A stretch of 64,000 nucleotides of DNA from Pseudomonadota bacterium (GCA_018242045.1 JAFECR010000014.1:7449-71448), one strand, 5' to 3'. Positions 9,025-18,063 are shown, numbered from the stretch's first letter. The notes: generated by a model from the letters alone, not told the origin. Translations and numbers: made by a program.

Positions 9025-10152
9025 ATGTTTAACTTAAAAAAGGTTAAAATTTATTTTAGAGCTATGGTTCAGAAAATAACATATCCTGTGCTGCTTGCTA
9101 TTGCTGTTGGCAGCATTGCGAGTTTGAGCGGCTTTTTCATTTTAGGTTATTCTAAGATTGCAATTGCTCTGGTTTCAACACTTGCACTTGGCGCAGGCAC
9201 CATAGCACGATATGCTCTAATTAAGTATTTACAATACAAAAAAATGCGCTCCTTAAAAACTCAAGAACCCCTCGTCCAGTATGAAATCGACACTCAAGTC
9301 GATGTTCAACTCAATGATCAAGCCATGATAACTGCTTTAATGGATCATGGACGCTTTAATCTGCCTAGTGACTTAATTAAGCAAATTTTCGAATTTCTTC
9401 CCATTGATAAAAGTTGGCATGTGCGAGAAGTGAGCAGGTCATTTTTCTTTATTTGGGAATCTACTGCTCTAAATAATCTCTCAAACTTGCCCATAGTTCC
9501 TGCATTGACAACAAATCAAGTGCTTAAAGACTTACATAAGAAACAACAAGATGAAATAAACTACTTAATAGAAAATAAGGTAAAAATTCTCAAAGGAAAT
9601 AAAGAATCAAGTGAAGCTTTGAATATCATTCTACAAAAATTAAGTTTTTTAAAAAATAAAACGAGTGCAGCAGCTTGTCAAGCTAAGGAACGACACCTAA
9701 ACCACCTCAATGAAATTATTATTAGAACGCAACTTGACGTATGGCAAAAAAGCGAAAAACCTGACTTTTTTCAATGCGCTTACGAACACTTGACTCGGTT
9801 TCCAAGTGAAATTTTTAGCGATAGCACACTGAGTGAATTTTGGTCAAAAGTGACTAAATTAGATCTTTATGGTAACCATCTTACCTCATTGCCTGAGAGC
9901 ATTGGGGTATGCACAAATCTTAAATGGTTTCGTGTTTTTGAAAATGAGCTTACCTCTTTACCCGAAACTCTTATAAAATCCACAACTTTAGAAACTATGA
10001 GCATTACTGAAAATTGTTTTCTCTCACTACCTGATAATTTGAGTGAAGCGCTTCTTGCTGATCACTACATGCGTGCAATAACCAAAACGGCATGTCTGAA
10101 TTCACAGAAAAAGCACGGACTTAATAATCACAATGGGTTTTTAATAACTTGA
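9025..10152 (+). CDS. Membrane-anchored F-box and leucine-rich-repeat protein, candidate effector
   Basis: A 375-residue protein from the ATG at 9025, with AGG seven bases upstream. Two adjacent hydrophobic helices lie near residues 19-40 and 43-63. An F-box-like segment follows at about 113-149 (LPSDLIKQIFEFLPI, then VREVSRSFF). A helical middle precedes LRR units near the C-terminus (LDLYGNHLTSLPESIG, ENELTSLPETL, CFLSLPDNL). It shares the F-box-to-LRR order with the protein at 3677-4690, but the sequences are divergent and only this one has the hairpin-like membrane pair. Such a protein could be inserted into a host membrane with the F-box facing the cytosol; this is inference. Confidence 0.7.
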   Translation: MFNLKKVKIYFRAMVQKITYPVLLAIAVGSIASLSGFFILGYSKIAIALVSTLALGAGTIARYALIKYLQYKKMRSLKTQEPLVQYEIDTQVDVQLNDQAMITALMDHGRFNLPSDLIKQIFEFLPIDKSWHVREVSRSFFFIWESTALNNLSNLPIVPALTTNQVLKDLHKKQQDEINYLIENKVKILKGNKESSEALNIILQKLSFLKNKTSAAACQAKERHLNHLNEIIIRTQLDVWQKSEKPDFFQCAYEHLTRFPSEIFSDSTLSEFWSKVTKLDLYGNHLTSLPESIGVCTNLKWFRVFENELTSLPETLIKSTTLETMSITENCFLSLPDNLSEALLADHYMRAITKTACLNSQKKHGLNNHNGFLIT

Positions 10153-10166
10153 ACCTAATCAAAAAT

Positions 10167-10230
10167 ATACTCGCGCCAGTTTGAGAATCGATTCAGTTGG
10201 CCGATCCTCATTTTAAACTGGCGCGAGTAT
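10167..10230. repeat. Long hairpin, copy of the TACTCGCGCCAGTTT palindromic family; probable bidirectional terminator
   Basis: The 16-base arms 10167-10182 (atactcgcgccagttt) and 10215-10230 are perfectly complementary. Pairing resumes inside as TGAGAATCG with CGATCCTCA, leaving a loop of about ten bases. It sits exactly between two convergent genes ending at 10152 and 10234, and is followed by T-rich DNA on the forward side. The same arm sequence recurs at 59497, so it is a dispersed element that probably also acts as a terminator here. Confidence 0.75.
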
Positions 10231-10233
10231 TTA

Positions 10234-11637
10234 TTAAATTTTCAATTTTGGCGTATGATTTTTTTCTAAACCTTTTTTATACCCTTGTTTGAAAGATTCA
10301 TTGCCATAGGCACCATGATGAGGTAGCCAAGATTTCAAATAAGGAAGCCAGCCTTTTGCAGCTTGGTAGCCAAAATCTTCCAGGGGCTTATCGGTGTTTA
10401 AAGGGGGGCCATCGTGTTCAAAAGCATAGCAACCCTGATTCACTTGCTGATAACCAATTCCAAGCACACGCGTAATTTGACGCCCACTGATGCTGCCCAA
10501 GGCACCCATAAATAGAACCGAAAGAGCAGTGCTCAGCATACTGGTGCCAAAACTAAAAATAAACGGGCTAAGGCTGGTACTAAGAATGGCACAAATGACA
10601 ATCGTAGCCATTCTCTTCCAATTATATTTTTGCTTTAACATGTTTTTAGGATGAACAGGGTTAAAGCTAGACTTTAAATGAAAATCAGAACAATGAATAT
10701 GCGTGTTCATAAAAGGACTTTCAATAAAAAAGTCAGGCGTGAAACGATAAGCGATATTCTTTTTTGCTCTATTTTCTGTTAAACAATACTTTAACATTTT
10801 CGCAATATTTGCTCCACCGGTATTACTTGGTTCAATTTGCCCTACATAATTTTCCGAAAAATGTGGGTTCAATGAAGAGGTGACATCCAATATGGTAAAA
10901 CGGGTTTTTGCCATGCTGGGATCTGTGTTAATAAATTTGATAACCCCATTATACGTATCTTTCATCACTTCAACGATAGTATCTTGCGCATCCCCTTTAT
11001 TTAAAATAGTTCCCAATTCTGTCATAAAATCGTAAATGCTCGTATTTAGCAGTGTTTTTTGATTGATTGCAGGATAATACTGCGTCATTAAAATAATGTT
11101 AGCGCTAGGATTACGAGAAACAAGTTGCTTCAATATTTTTTTATAATTATCCAATGTTTTTTCAAAAACCTGAGGATACATTGTTTCGATATATTGTCTT
11201 CTTTTCGCCTCGTTATTTATACCCAGTGCTTGTTGGATAAACTCTCTAAAATTATTTCCACCAACACTGAGAATAATGCTATCGGCTTGTTCAATTTCTT
11301 TGCAAAGTAGCGGTTTAAAAAATTCATGAGGAAAAAACCGATGTGCGCCTTGCCCAAACACCTTATCACGATATGCGCCTTCTAATAGATCTTCTGTGGT
11401 AAAACCATCATTGGTTTGATCAATGAATTCTATATTGGGCATTTGAGCTCGCAAATTTTCTACCACCGATTTTGGTTTAAAAGGAATTAACCAAGCTAAA
11501 AAATCTATAAGCGCATTTAAACGTTTATATTGCGTACCAACCATTAAGTGTAATACCTCTTTACCTAACCAAATACGATTGTCAATCGTTGAATCACCTA
11601 GTATAACTACCTTCTTAGCGGTATTATTATTTTCCAT
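10234..11637 (-). CDS. SGNH/GDSL-hydrolase-like protein with C-terminal hydrophobic region
   Basis: A 467-residue protein. The N-terminal part has SGNH blocks: block I VVILGDSTIDNR with the expected Ser, and block III SVGGNNFREF with the Asn. The block V region reads IEPSNTGGANIA, where the usual His before Pro is Glu, so the standard Ser-His dyad may be missing. After about residue 335 come two hydrophobic helices (ATIVICAILSTSLSPFIF and STALSVLFMGALG) and a soluble tail rich in Gly, Tyr and Lys. The ATG at 11637 has AGGTGA five bases upstream. It could be an altered lipolytic effector or a binding protein. The AhpD-like gene lies 68 bp upstream on the same strand. Confidence 0.6.
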   Translation of the reverse strand: MENNNTAKKVVILGDSTIDNRIWLGKEVLHLMVGTQYKRLNALIDFLAWLIPFKPKSVVENLRAQMPNIEFIDQTNDGFTTEDLLEGAYRDKVFGQGAHRFFPHEFFKPLLCKEIEQADSIILSVGGNNFREFIQQALGINNEAKRRQYIETMYPQVFEKTLDNYKKILKQLVSRNPSANIILMTQYYPAINQKTLLNTSIYDFMTELGTILNKGDAQDTIVEVMKDTYNGVIKFINTDPSMAKTRFTILDVTSSLNPHFSENYVGQIEPSNTGGANIAKMLKYCLTENRAKKNIAYRFTPDFFIESPFMNTHIHCSDFHLKSSFNPVHPKNMLKQKYNWKRMATIVICAILSTSLSPFIFSFGTSMLSTALSVLFMGALGSISGRQITRVLGIGYQQVNQGCYAFEHDGPPLNTDKPLEDFGYQAAKGWLPYLKSWLPHHGAYGNESFKQGYKKGLEKNHTPKLKI

Positions 11638-11705
11638 GGGTTCACCTTTAATAAAGAATTAAATTTAGCCCGCATTTTAGCTTAAATAATTCTAACTTGC
11701 ACTTT

Positions 11706-12254
11706 TTATGATTTAAGTTTGCAAAATCCTTGTGAATCGATATCAAGCGCACTGTTAAACTTAGTCGACATATTTTGAAACGCAATCAAGGCGGTTAATT
11801 CCATAATTGCTTCTTCTGAAAAATGTTGTTTTAATTGATTAAAACATGCCTCATCTGGTTTTTGATTGGTTAACGTCGCTTTTTCTGCATAGTCCAATGC
11901 TGCTTTTTCACTTTCTGTAAAAACAGGAGACTCACGCCAATCTCCAAGTGCTTTTACCTTTTCTTCTGAGCCTGCGCGTTTTATCAATAAAGATGAATTA
12001 ATATCAATACAAAAGTAACAACCATTTGTTTTAGAAACTGACACCAAGATTAGGGAACGCAATTGAGGGGATAAAGGTGAATTTTTTCTTTCAAGCGCAC
12101 CATAAAAAGTTGAAACAGCGAAAAACAGTCTTGGCATCGTTGCCCAAGCCTGCGAAGGCACCAACACTTGTCCATATTTGTGCTTTTGCAACCATAACAA
12201 AGGTTTCAAATACCATGGCACATGCGCTTTTAAGTAGGATGGAGAAATTCTCAT
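11706..12254 (-). CDS. AhpD-like / carboxymuconolactone decarboxylase family protein
   Basis: A 182-residue all-helical protein carrying the CxxC of peroxidase-type AhpD proteins in TNGCYFCIDINSS, around residue 77. Relatives use this pair as a thiol redox centre in defence against peroxides. The N-terminal 45 residues, with YLKPLLWLQKHKYG, suit the larger subfamily of uncharacterised CMD proteins. The ATG at 12254 has AAGGA seven bases upstream. The precise substrate is not known. Confidence 0.75.
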   Translation of the reverse strand: MRISPSYLKAHVPWYLKPLLWLQKHKYGQVLVPSQAWATMPRLFFAVSTFYGALERKNSPLSPQLRSLILVSVSKTNGCYFCIDINSSLLIKRAGSEEKVKALGDWRESPVFTESEKAALDYAEKATLTNQKPDEACFNQLKQHFSEEAIMELTALIAFQNMSTKFNSALDIDSQGFCKLKS

Positions 12255-12366
12255 CTTTCATTCCTTTTAGTTAAAAAACTAAATACAAATCATTTTGAGC
12301 ATTACTGATAGTTTAGATCCATCCGATACAGGTTACTTATTTGCAATTTATGGTTATGCTTAAATC

Positions 12367-13080
12367 ATGAAAAATCCTAATTTCCGATTTAAGCGGCTAC
12401 TCCCCTTATTTATTTTATTAATAACCATGCTGCTTTTTTTTCTTTTTGGATTAGATCAATACCTCAGTTTTGCTTTTCTCAAACAACATCGAGACGAGCT
12501 AGTTGATTGGACAACCCAACATTATGCATTAACTGCGCTCACCTTCTTACTTTGCTATATCGTTATTGTTGCGCTATCTATACCAGGCGCTGTTTTTATG
12601 ACCTTAGCTGGTGGATTCTTATTTGGTATTTTCATAGGCAGCGTTTTAGTGATAATGGCCGCAACCTTAGGTGCTACTTTGCTTTTCTTAATTGTGCGTT
12701 ATGCTTTTGGGGATTGGCTGATTAAAAAAACCTCTCCCTGGATAAAAAAAATGGAGCATGGCTTTCATAAAGATGCATTCAACTATTTACTCTTTTTGCG
12801 CTTAATACCACTTTTTCCCTTTTGGATTGTTAATATTGTCGCAGCTTTACTCAAGGTTAGATTAATTACTTTTATTGCTGCTACTTTGATTGGCATTATC
12901 CCCGGCACAGTGGTTTACATCAGTGTTGGTAATGGCTTGAATCATCTGTTTGAAATCAACAAAACCCCTGATCTTAAAATTATCTTTTCTCCTTCTATTT
13001 TATTGCCATTAATAGCACTTGGCATTTTGTCACTGCTTCCGATTCTTTATAGAAAATATAAAGGTAAAAAATATGAATAA
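12367..13080 (+). CDS. TVP38/TMEM64 (VTT/DedA superfamily) membrane protein
   Basis: A 237-residue inner-membrane protein with about six hydrophobic segments. The family core is clear: SIPGAVFMTLAGGFLFG near residue 75, a re-entrant glycine-rich stretch, then FLLFLRLIPLFPFWIVN near 140 and IGIIPGTVVYISVG near 180. VTT-domain proteins are linked to phospholipid or undecaprenyl-phosphate scrambling. It is the first gene of a three-gene operon; its last eight bases overlap the oxidoreductase gene. No good Shine-Dalgarno precedes the ATG. Confidence 0.85.
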   Translation: MKNPNFRFKRLLPLFILLITMLLFFLFGLDQYLSFAFLKQHRDELVDWTTQHYALTALTFLLCYIVIVALSIPGAVFMTLAGGFLFGIFIGSVLVIMAATLGATLLFLIVRYAFGDWLIKKTSPWIKKMEHGFHKDAFNYLLFLRLIPLFPFWIVNIVAALLKVRLITFIAATLIGIIPGTVVYISVGNGLNHLFEINKTPDLKIIFSPSILLPLIALGILSLLPILYRKYKGKKYE

Positions 13081-14497
13081 CTGCCTTAAGGTTGATCTTT
13101 GTGTTATTGGCGCAGGCTCTGGCGGACTAAGCGTTGCCGCAGGTGCTGCACAATTGGGTTCAAAGGTGGCCTTGATTGAAGCTGATAAAATGGGCGGAGA
13201 TTGTCTTAATTATGGTTGTGTGCCTTCCAAAGCGCTTTTGGCTGCGGCCAAAAATGTGCTTAACTTTGGCCGCGCTTATTTATATGGGCTGGAAAATCAT
13301 GAGCCTGATATCAACATTGCAAAAATAATGGAAAAAATTCAAGGTGTGATTAGCAACATCGCAAAACATGATTCTGTCGAACGTTTTGAAAAAATGGGTG
13401 TTAAAGTCATAATCGGTAATGGTCAATTTAAAGATGAATTCACTTTGATGGTCAATGATTTATTAATTCAAGCAGATCATTTTGTGATTGCAACAGGCTC
13501 AAAACCCACCATTCCTCCTATTCCTGGGCTTGATACCATTCCCTATTATACTAATGAAACCATCTTTGATCTGCAACAAAATCCACAACATCTGATTATC
13601 ATTGGTGCAGGACCCATTGGCTGTGAAATGGCTCAAGCATTTTCACTATTGAAGATCCCTGTCACACTAATAGAAACTTACCATATGTTGCCGCACGATG
13701 AACCTGATCTTGTCAAAATTCTACGCCGACAGTTTGTCTGCCAAGGGATGGTTTTGTATGAAAATGCAAAAGTGCAGCACCTTGAATTAAATAATGGCGC
13801 CATTGAAGTTATTATCGAACATAATAATAAACAACAACGTATTCAAGGATCACACTTAATGGTGGCAACAGGCCGAAAACCCAACGTAGCGCATCTTAAT
13901 CTTGAAGCAGCGAAGGTTGAATTTAGTACCAAAGGTGTAAAAGTAGATAACAGGTTAAGAAGTACTAATAAACGAATTTATGCCATTGGTGATGCAATAG
14001 GAAGTTATCAATTCACCCATGTAGCAAATTATCATGCTGGCATTGTTATCCGCAATATTCTATTCAAATTACCAGCCAAAGCAAAAAACAACGCTATCCC
14101 CTGGGTAACTTACACCATACCAGAACTTGCCCATGTAGGTTTATTAAGCAATGATTTAAAGCAAAATCCCAAATTCAAAATACTGAATTTTGCTTTATCA
14201 GAAAATGACCGTGCTCAAACTGAACATGAAACTTTGGGGAAAATTAAAGTCATTACCAATCATAAAGGGCATATTCTGGGTGTTAGTATATTAGGACATC
14301 AAGCGGGAGAATTACTTCTACCCTGGGTGATGGCGATAAATCAGAAAAAATCTTTAAGTGACTTTGCAAATACCATTGTTCCTTATCCCACCTTGAGCGA
14401 AGCCTCAAAAAGTATCGCAAGTCAATTTTATCAACCTATTCTCTTTTCACGCTGGGTCAAAATTTTAGTTAAACTCTTACGCTGGATAAAAACATGA
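13073..14497 (+). CDS. FAD-dependent pyridine nucleotide-disulfide oxidoreductase (mercuric reductase-like)
   Basis: A 474-residue flavoprotein. Residues 8-35 form the FAD-binding GxGxxG (CVIGAGSGGLSVAAGA), followed by the redox-active pair GGDCLNYGCVPSK. The NAD(P)-binding motif is IIIGAGPIGCEMAQAF, the second FAD motif is IYAIGDAIG, and a dimerisation domain ends the protein. Where lipoamide dehydrogenase has HPTxxE this protein has YPTLSE, so its acid-base chemistry differs from true lipoamide or glutathione reductases. No extra N-terminal metal-binding domain and no C-terminal Cys pair for mercury are present, so a mercuric reductase role is unlikely. The start at 13073 has AAAGG upstream. 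Confidence 0.85.
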   Translation: MNNCLKVDLCVIGAGSGGLSVAAGAAQLGSKVALIEADKMGGDCLNYGCVPSKALLAAAKNVLNFGRAYLYGLENHEPDINIAKIMEKIQGVISNIAKHDSVERFEKMGVKVIIGNGQFKDEFTLMVNDLLIQADHFVIATGSKPTIPPIPGLDTIPYYTNETIFDLQQNPQHLIIIGAGPIGCEMAQAFSLLKIPVTLIETYHMLPHDEPDLVKILRRQFVCQGMVLYENAKVQHLELNNGAIEVIIEHNNKQQRIQGSHLMVATGRKPNVAHLNLEAAKVEFSTKGVKVDNRLRSTNKRIYAIGDAIGSYQFTHVANYHAGIVIRNILFKLPAKAKNNAIPWVTYTIPELAHVGLLSNDLKQNPKFKILNFALSENDRAQTEHETLGKIKVITNHKGHILGVSILGHQAGELLLPWVMAINQKKSLSDFANTIVPYPTLSEASKSIASQFYQPILFSRWVKILVKLLRWIKT

Positions 14498-15078
14498 TAG
14501 AACATTACTTTCGCCCTACATATCAAAAATACTTAGTTGATCCTTGCTCGCGTAGCATTGCAAAATATGTCACACCCAATTTCATCACTTGTTCTGCAGG
14601 TGTGACTGGAATTTGTACAGCGCCTTTATTGATTTATGATCATATTTCATTAGCCGCAACCATGCTGTTGATTTCAGGATTTTTGGACACTTTAGATGGC
14701 ACCTTAGCGAGAAATCATTATAGTTGTACTCCAAAAGGCACCATATTGGATATTATTTTTGATAGAATGGTTGAGGCAAGCGTTGTGATTGGGCTTTTTG
14801 GCGTTAATCCAAATGAACGAGGTTGGTGCGCCCTTTTCATGTTAGCCAGCATCTTAATCTGCGTAACAGCTTTTTTAGTGGTTGGCATATTTGCGCAAAA
14901 CGCAAGTCAAAAAAGCTTTCATTATAGTCGTGGTTTAATGGAACGTCCTGAAGCTTTTATGTTTTTTTTAGCGATGATGATTTTGCCAAACTGGTTTTCA
15001 AATTTAGCCATTTTATTTTCTATATTGGTACTTTTAACGAGTTTTCTTCATTGCTATCGGTTTTTAAAAAATGTTTAA
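14494..15078 (+). CDS. CDP-alcohol phosphatidyltransferase family protein
   Basis: A 194-residue integral membrane enzyme. It carries the full family signature DGxxARx8GxxxDxxxD: DGTLAR, eight residues, then GTILDIIFD at residues 69-91. Such enzymes swap CMP on a CDP-alcohol for another alcohol in phospholipid synthesis; which alcohol is used cannot be read here. Four to five hydrophobic helices are visible. The ATG overlaps the stop of the oxidoreductase gene (ATGA), so translation is coupled, and the operon links a lipid-scramblase-like protein, a flavin reductase and a lipid synthase. It overlaps the convergent gene at 15075 by four bases. Confidence 0.85.
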   Translation: MIEHYFRPTYQKYLVDPCSRSIAKYVTPNFITCSAGVTGICTAPLLIYDHISLAATMLLISGFLDTLDGTLARNHYSCTPKGTILDIIFDRMVEASVVIGLFGVNPNERGWCALFMLASILICVTAFLVVGIFAQNASQKSFHYSRGLMERPEAFMFFLAMMILPNWFSNLAILFSILVLLTSFLHCYRFLKNV

Positions 15079-15416
15079 ATTAATTTATTCTTTCTTAGTA
15101 AAAATTCTTGATATTGCTTTTGAAGGTTTTCAATAAATTGTTGTAATTTTAACAAATGGGGCGCATGACTGCTTGAGTCATGGTGATACTGACTAAAAGC
15201 CTCATTTGCTTTTTGCAAATAGGTTAGGGCCTCGGCAAAAGATTTATTCATCACGGCGTGCGTAAAAACAACAAAGTGCCAAGTTGCTTTAGCAAGAATA
15301 TCTTTAGATTCTTGCAAGGTATTATCTTCAAGATTTGCAAACAAAGTGGCAAAACGTTCTAAATATCTTGGATATTCAAAGCTTTCAACTAAATTATTCG
15401 AATTTTGCATTTGCAC
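15075..15416 (-). CDS. Small helical protein of unknown function
   Basis: A 113-residue, almost entirely alpha-helical, soluble protein. The central part resembles a single helical hairpin of the TPR kind (FAEALTYLQKANEAFSQYH). A GTG at 15416 with AAGGG six bases upstream is preferred; an ATG two codons later is also possible. It starts six bases after the stop of the coiled-coil gene, so the two form an operon and the small protein may be a partner or chaperone of the large one (inference). Not otherwise recognised. Confidence 0.65.
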   Translation of the reverse strand: MQMQNSNNLVESFEYPRYLERFATLFANLEDNTLQESKDILAKATWHFVVFTHAVMNKSFAEALTYLQKANEAFSQYHHDSSSHAPHLLKLQQFIENLQKQYQEFLLRKNKLI

Positions 15417-15422
15417 AATCCC

Positions 15423-17663
15423 TTATTTCACAACCACCAATTGCCGATATTTAAATAATTTCTTTAAAATAATAAAAACTCGAGAAAAAGTTGAATAAAA
15501 TCGATTGTTTGCTTTTGCTTCTAACCAAGTGCTAAATTCATCCATTAAAGCTTGTTGTTGTTTTACCCAGTCAGCAATTGATTCTGATTTTGAAGAAAGT
15601 TGTTTTAGTTGATTGATAAGACTGCTAATTTCTGTTGCAGATAATTCTGCACATGCTTCTTTCATTAACTGCTTTATTTGCTGCTCGAAATAGGTGGAAT
15701 ATCCTTGCCATAGGACTTGAGGGAATGATATCGCTTCAAACTTATCAATAATAATGCTTAAAATTTTTCCTTGCTGGCCATCTAACGTGCGTTCATGCTT
15801 TTTGGCGTTATTAAGCGCATTTTTCGTTGATTCTATATATTGATCCACCAATAAAGCTGGGATCTGCTGTTGATGTGTTGGGTAACTTTGAATAAGACGG
15901 CCAATTTCATGTACTAATTCTTTATATTCTGCTAATTTTGCCTTTTTTGCTTTTTTACTTAACGCTAAGTAATGGCTTAATGCTTGCACGGTTTTGGTTA
16001 TTTTTTCACTTATTTCTTTGTTAATTTGCTCATTAATACTATTTATATTTTTAGAGTCTATCACTTGTTCTTGAAAAGCTTCTTCTAAAACTGCTACTGG
16101 CTTAGTATCATTGATAGCAAAATTAACTTCTGTTTTTATCGGATCAGTTGCTATTAGGGGTAAATTTTTGAGTTCATTTTCATTAAGATCTGTTTGATTT
16201 ATTATTTCTATTTTTTCAGCTTGCTCTTTTAGCAACAGCTCAACTCGTTGTTGTTCTTTTACAATTTCTGCTTTAATTGCTTTGGCGCTTTCTATCTCTT
16301 GCAAAGCCTCAAACTTCATTAAATCTGCGTTTTTCTGTGCATTTTCAATTTCTGCCTTCAGTTCTTTCGCTTTTTCTATCTCTTGCAAAGCCTCAAGTTT
16401 GATTAATGCTACGCTTTGCTGTGCGATTGCAATTTCGTCTTTAATAGCATTCGTCTTTTGTACATCCGATATAACTTCCTGCCTCATCAATTCGATATGT
16501 TCTTGTTCTTTTGCTAATTCTTTCTTGACCTGGTTTGCTTTTTCAATTTCCAAAACAGCCTGAGATTTCATAAATTGAACGCTGGCTTTTTCTTGAGCGA
16601 CCTTTTCTTTTGTGTCTTTTATTTCTTGTGCTTCTAGCGAAAGTTGTGTTCTCATTAATGCAATGTGTTCTTGTTCTTTAATAATTTCACTTCTAATTTC
16701 CGAAATTCTTTCTATTTCTTGAATAGCTTGAGCTTTTATCGCTTGGGCTTTTTCAATATTCTTGGTAATTTCAGCATCAAATATGCTCGCTTTTTCAATT
16801 AGTTCTTGCTGTAAAAATGGGCTTTGATGGTATTTGGTTAACTCTTGCAAAAGCGCTGGCCAAACGGCATATCCTAGATCAAGCTGTCTGTCAAGCACGC
16901 TGTCCCAACCTAGGGTAAAATCTAACGGAAAGTAAAATTCTGTTTGATATTTTTGTAAATAATCACTTTTGAGCAAATAGGCAATAAGCTGTTTTTGGCT
17001 TTTACCATAAATTACATCATATCCTTTTTTATGGGTGTTAATAATTAGCCATGGTTCAAATGAAAACAAACTTCCTTGTGGCAAACTAAGCACATCAACT
17101 AAAGGGTTTTTCCAGATAAAACCCATTTGACAACAAATTTTATTTAATGCTTGGTGATGTAAACTAAAAGGTGTCAACCAAGGCGATGCAATTTGACTGT
17201 AGGGCTCGTAAAAATCTCTAATTTGCACGCTTAAGTGGGCTTTGTCTCGTATTGTCTTAGTTTTTTCTGGGGTATTTTTTGCTTTTTCTCTAAAATAATC
17301 AAATAGCTTTATGGCGTCTACCATTAAATCATATTTTTGCTTCACCCCATTTTTAGCATTAAGCACATCATAACGGTGATACGCCTCTGGCGGTAAACCA
17401 ATAGGATAGCCAATCGCTATGGCCATATTTTTTCTTAAATCCAGATATTCTTTACGAATGATTGCTTTTGAATTAAAGATAACACTTAAACCACATAGCG
17501 TTTGATAATTATTCAATTGAAAAATATTCTCTTCGTTTAGAAAGCTTTGTTCTAAAGCATCTTTTCCAATCAATATGGGATCTATTTTTGCTTTCTTTAA
17601 ATCCTTATTAATAGTTTTGATTTCTTTAGGGATTTTATTGAATATCTTTCTTTCACGCGCCAT
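15423..17663 (-). CDS. Large protein with six 28-residue coiled-coil repeats, candidate effector
   Basis: A 746-residue protein from the ATG at 17663 (AGGGG eight bases upstream; a TTG at 17681 would add six residues). Residues 1-300 form a globular region with many aromatics and no recognised domain (GYPIGLPPEAYHRYDVL, PWLIINTHKKGYDVIYG). Residues 310-477 are six back-to-back repeats of exactly 28 residues, each close to ALQEIEKAKELKAEI plus a tail ending in LM. Four heptads per repeat imply a continuous coiled coil of about 25 nm. A further helical domain and a short hydrophobic/basic tail (YRQLVVVK) follow. No signal peptide is seen. Confidence 0.75.
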   Translation of the reverse strand: MARERKIFNKIPKEIKTINKDLKKAKIDPILIGKDALEQSFLNEENIFQLNNYQTLCGLSVIFNSKAIIRKEYLDLRKNMAIAIGYPIGLPPEAYHRYDVLNAKNGVKQKYDLMVDAIKLFDYFREKAKNTPEKTKTIRDKAHLSVQIRDFYEPYSQIASPWLTPFSLHHQALNKICCQMGFIWKNPLVDVLSLPQGSLFSFEPWLIINTHKKGYDVIYGKSQKQLIAYLLKSDYLQKYQTEFYFPLDFTLGWDSVLDRQLDLGYAVWPALLQELTKYHQSPFLQQELIEKASIFDAEITKNIEKAQAIKAQAIQEIERISEIRSEIIKEQEHIALMRTQLSLEAQEIKDTKEKVAQEKASVQFMKSQAVLEIEKANQVKKELAKEQEHIELMRQEVISDVQKTNAIKDEIAIAQQSVALIKLEALQEIEKAKELKAEIENAQKNADLMKFEALQEIESAKAIKAEIVKEQQRVELLLKEQAEKIEIINQTDLNENELKNLPLIATDPIKTEVNFAINDTKPVAVLEEAFQEQVIDSKNINSINEQINKEISEKITKTVQALSHYLALSKKAKKAKLAEYKELVHEIGRLIQSYPTHQQQIPALLVDQYIESTKNALNNAKKHERTLDGQQGKILSIIIDKFEAISFPQVLWQGYSTYFEQQIKQLMKEACAELSATEISSLINQLKQLSSKSESIADWVKQQQALMDEFSTWLEAKANNRFYSTFSRVFIILKKLFKYRQLVVVK

Positions 17664-17820
17664 CTTCAGCCCCTTTAGCAAAGATATCGTTAAATGAAAG
17701 TAAAGCTAAACGTAAGTAAAGCTTTTGGAATAATACCTAGAGACTTTTCTAGTGTAGAAGGTAAATGGCATAACTGCTAATCAGCAGAAAGGGTTAGAAA
17801 GTGAACTATTTGAAGAGAAT

Positions 17821-18063
17821 TTAAAATGATTTTAATTTCTCAATGATATCTAAAGATTCATGCATATAAGCATCATTAATTCTTAAACATGGCACTTGCG
17901 CTTTTCCGCCAGTTAAAGTGAGCATTTCTTGATTTGCTATCTCATCTGCCCAAACATCTTTAATTTCTATTTCCATAGGATGGCTTTTTAAAAAATCGGT
18001 AACTTTAGCGCAGAACATACAAGTAGTCCCAATATACAGCGTTAGTTTTGGTTTATTAGACAT
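17821..18063 (-). CDS. Glutaredoxin-like protein
   Basis: An 80-residue thioredoxin-fold protein. The redox centre is TTCMFCAKV, where glutaredoxins have CPYC, and the cis-proline loop is AQVPCLRIND. The order beta-alpha-beta-alpha-beta-beta-alpha fits a small glutaredoxin or the N-terminal half of a GST. Both cysteines are present, so disulfide reduction is possible. It is shorter than the 85-100 residues of classical glutaredoxins but complete at both ends. The ATG at 18063 has a distant GAGAGG box. It stands alone, with 157 bp to the coiled-coil gene. Confidence 0.8.
   Translation of the reverse strand: MSNKPKLTLYIGTTCMFCAKVTDFLKSHPMEIEIKDVWADEIANQEMLTLTGGKAQVPCLRINDAYMHESLDIIEKLKSF

Noticed and set aside
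13073-14497. True mercuric reductase
   Set aside because: No C-terminal cysteine pair, no metal-binding N-terminal domain and no other mer genes.
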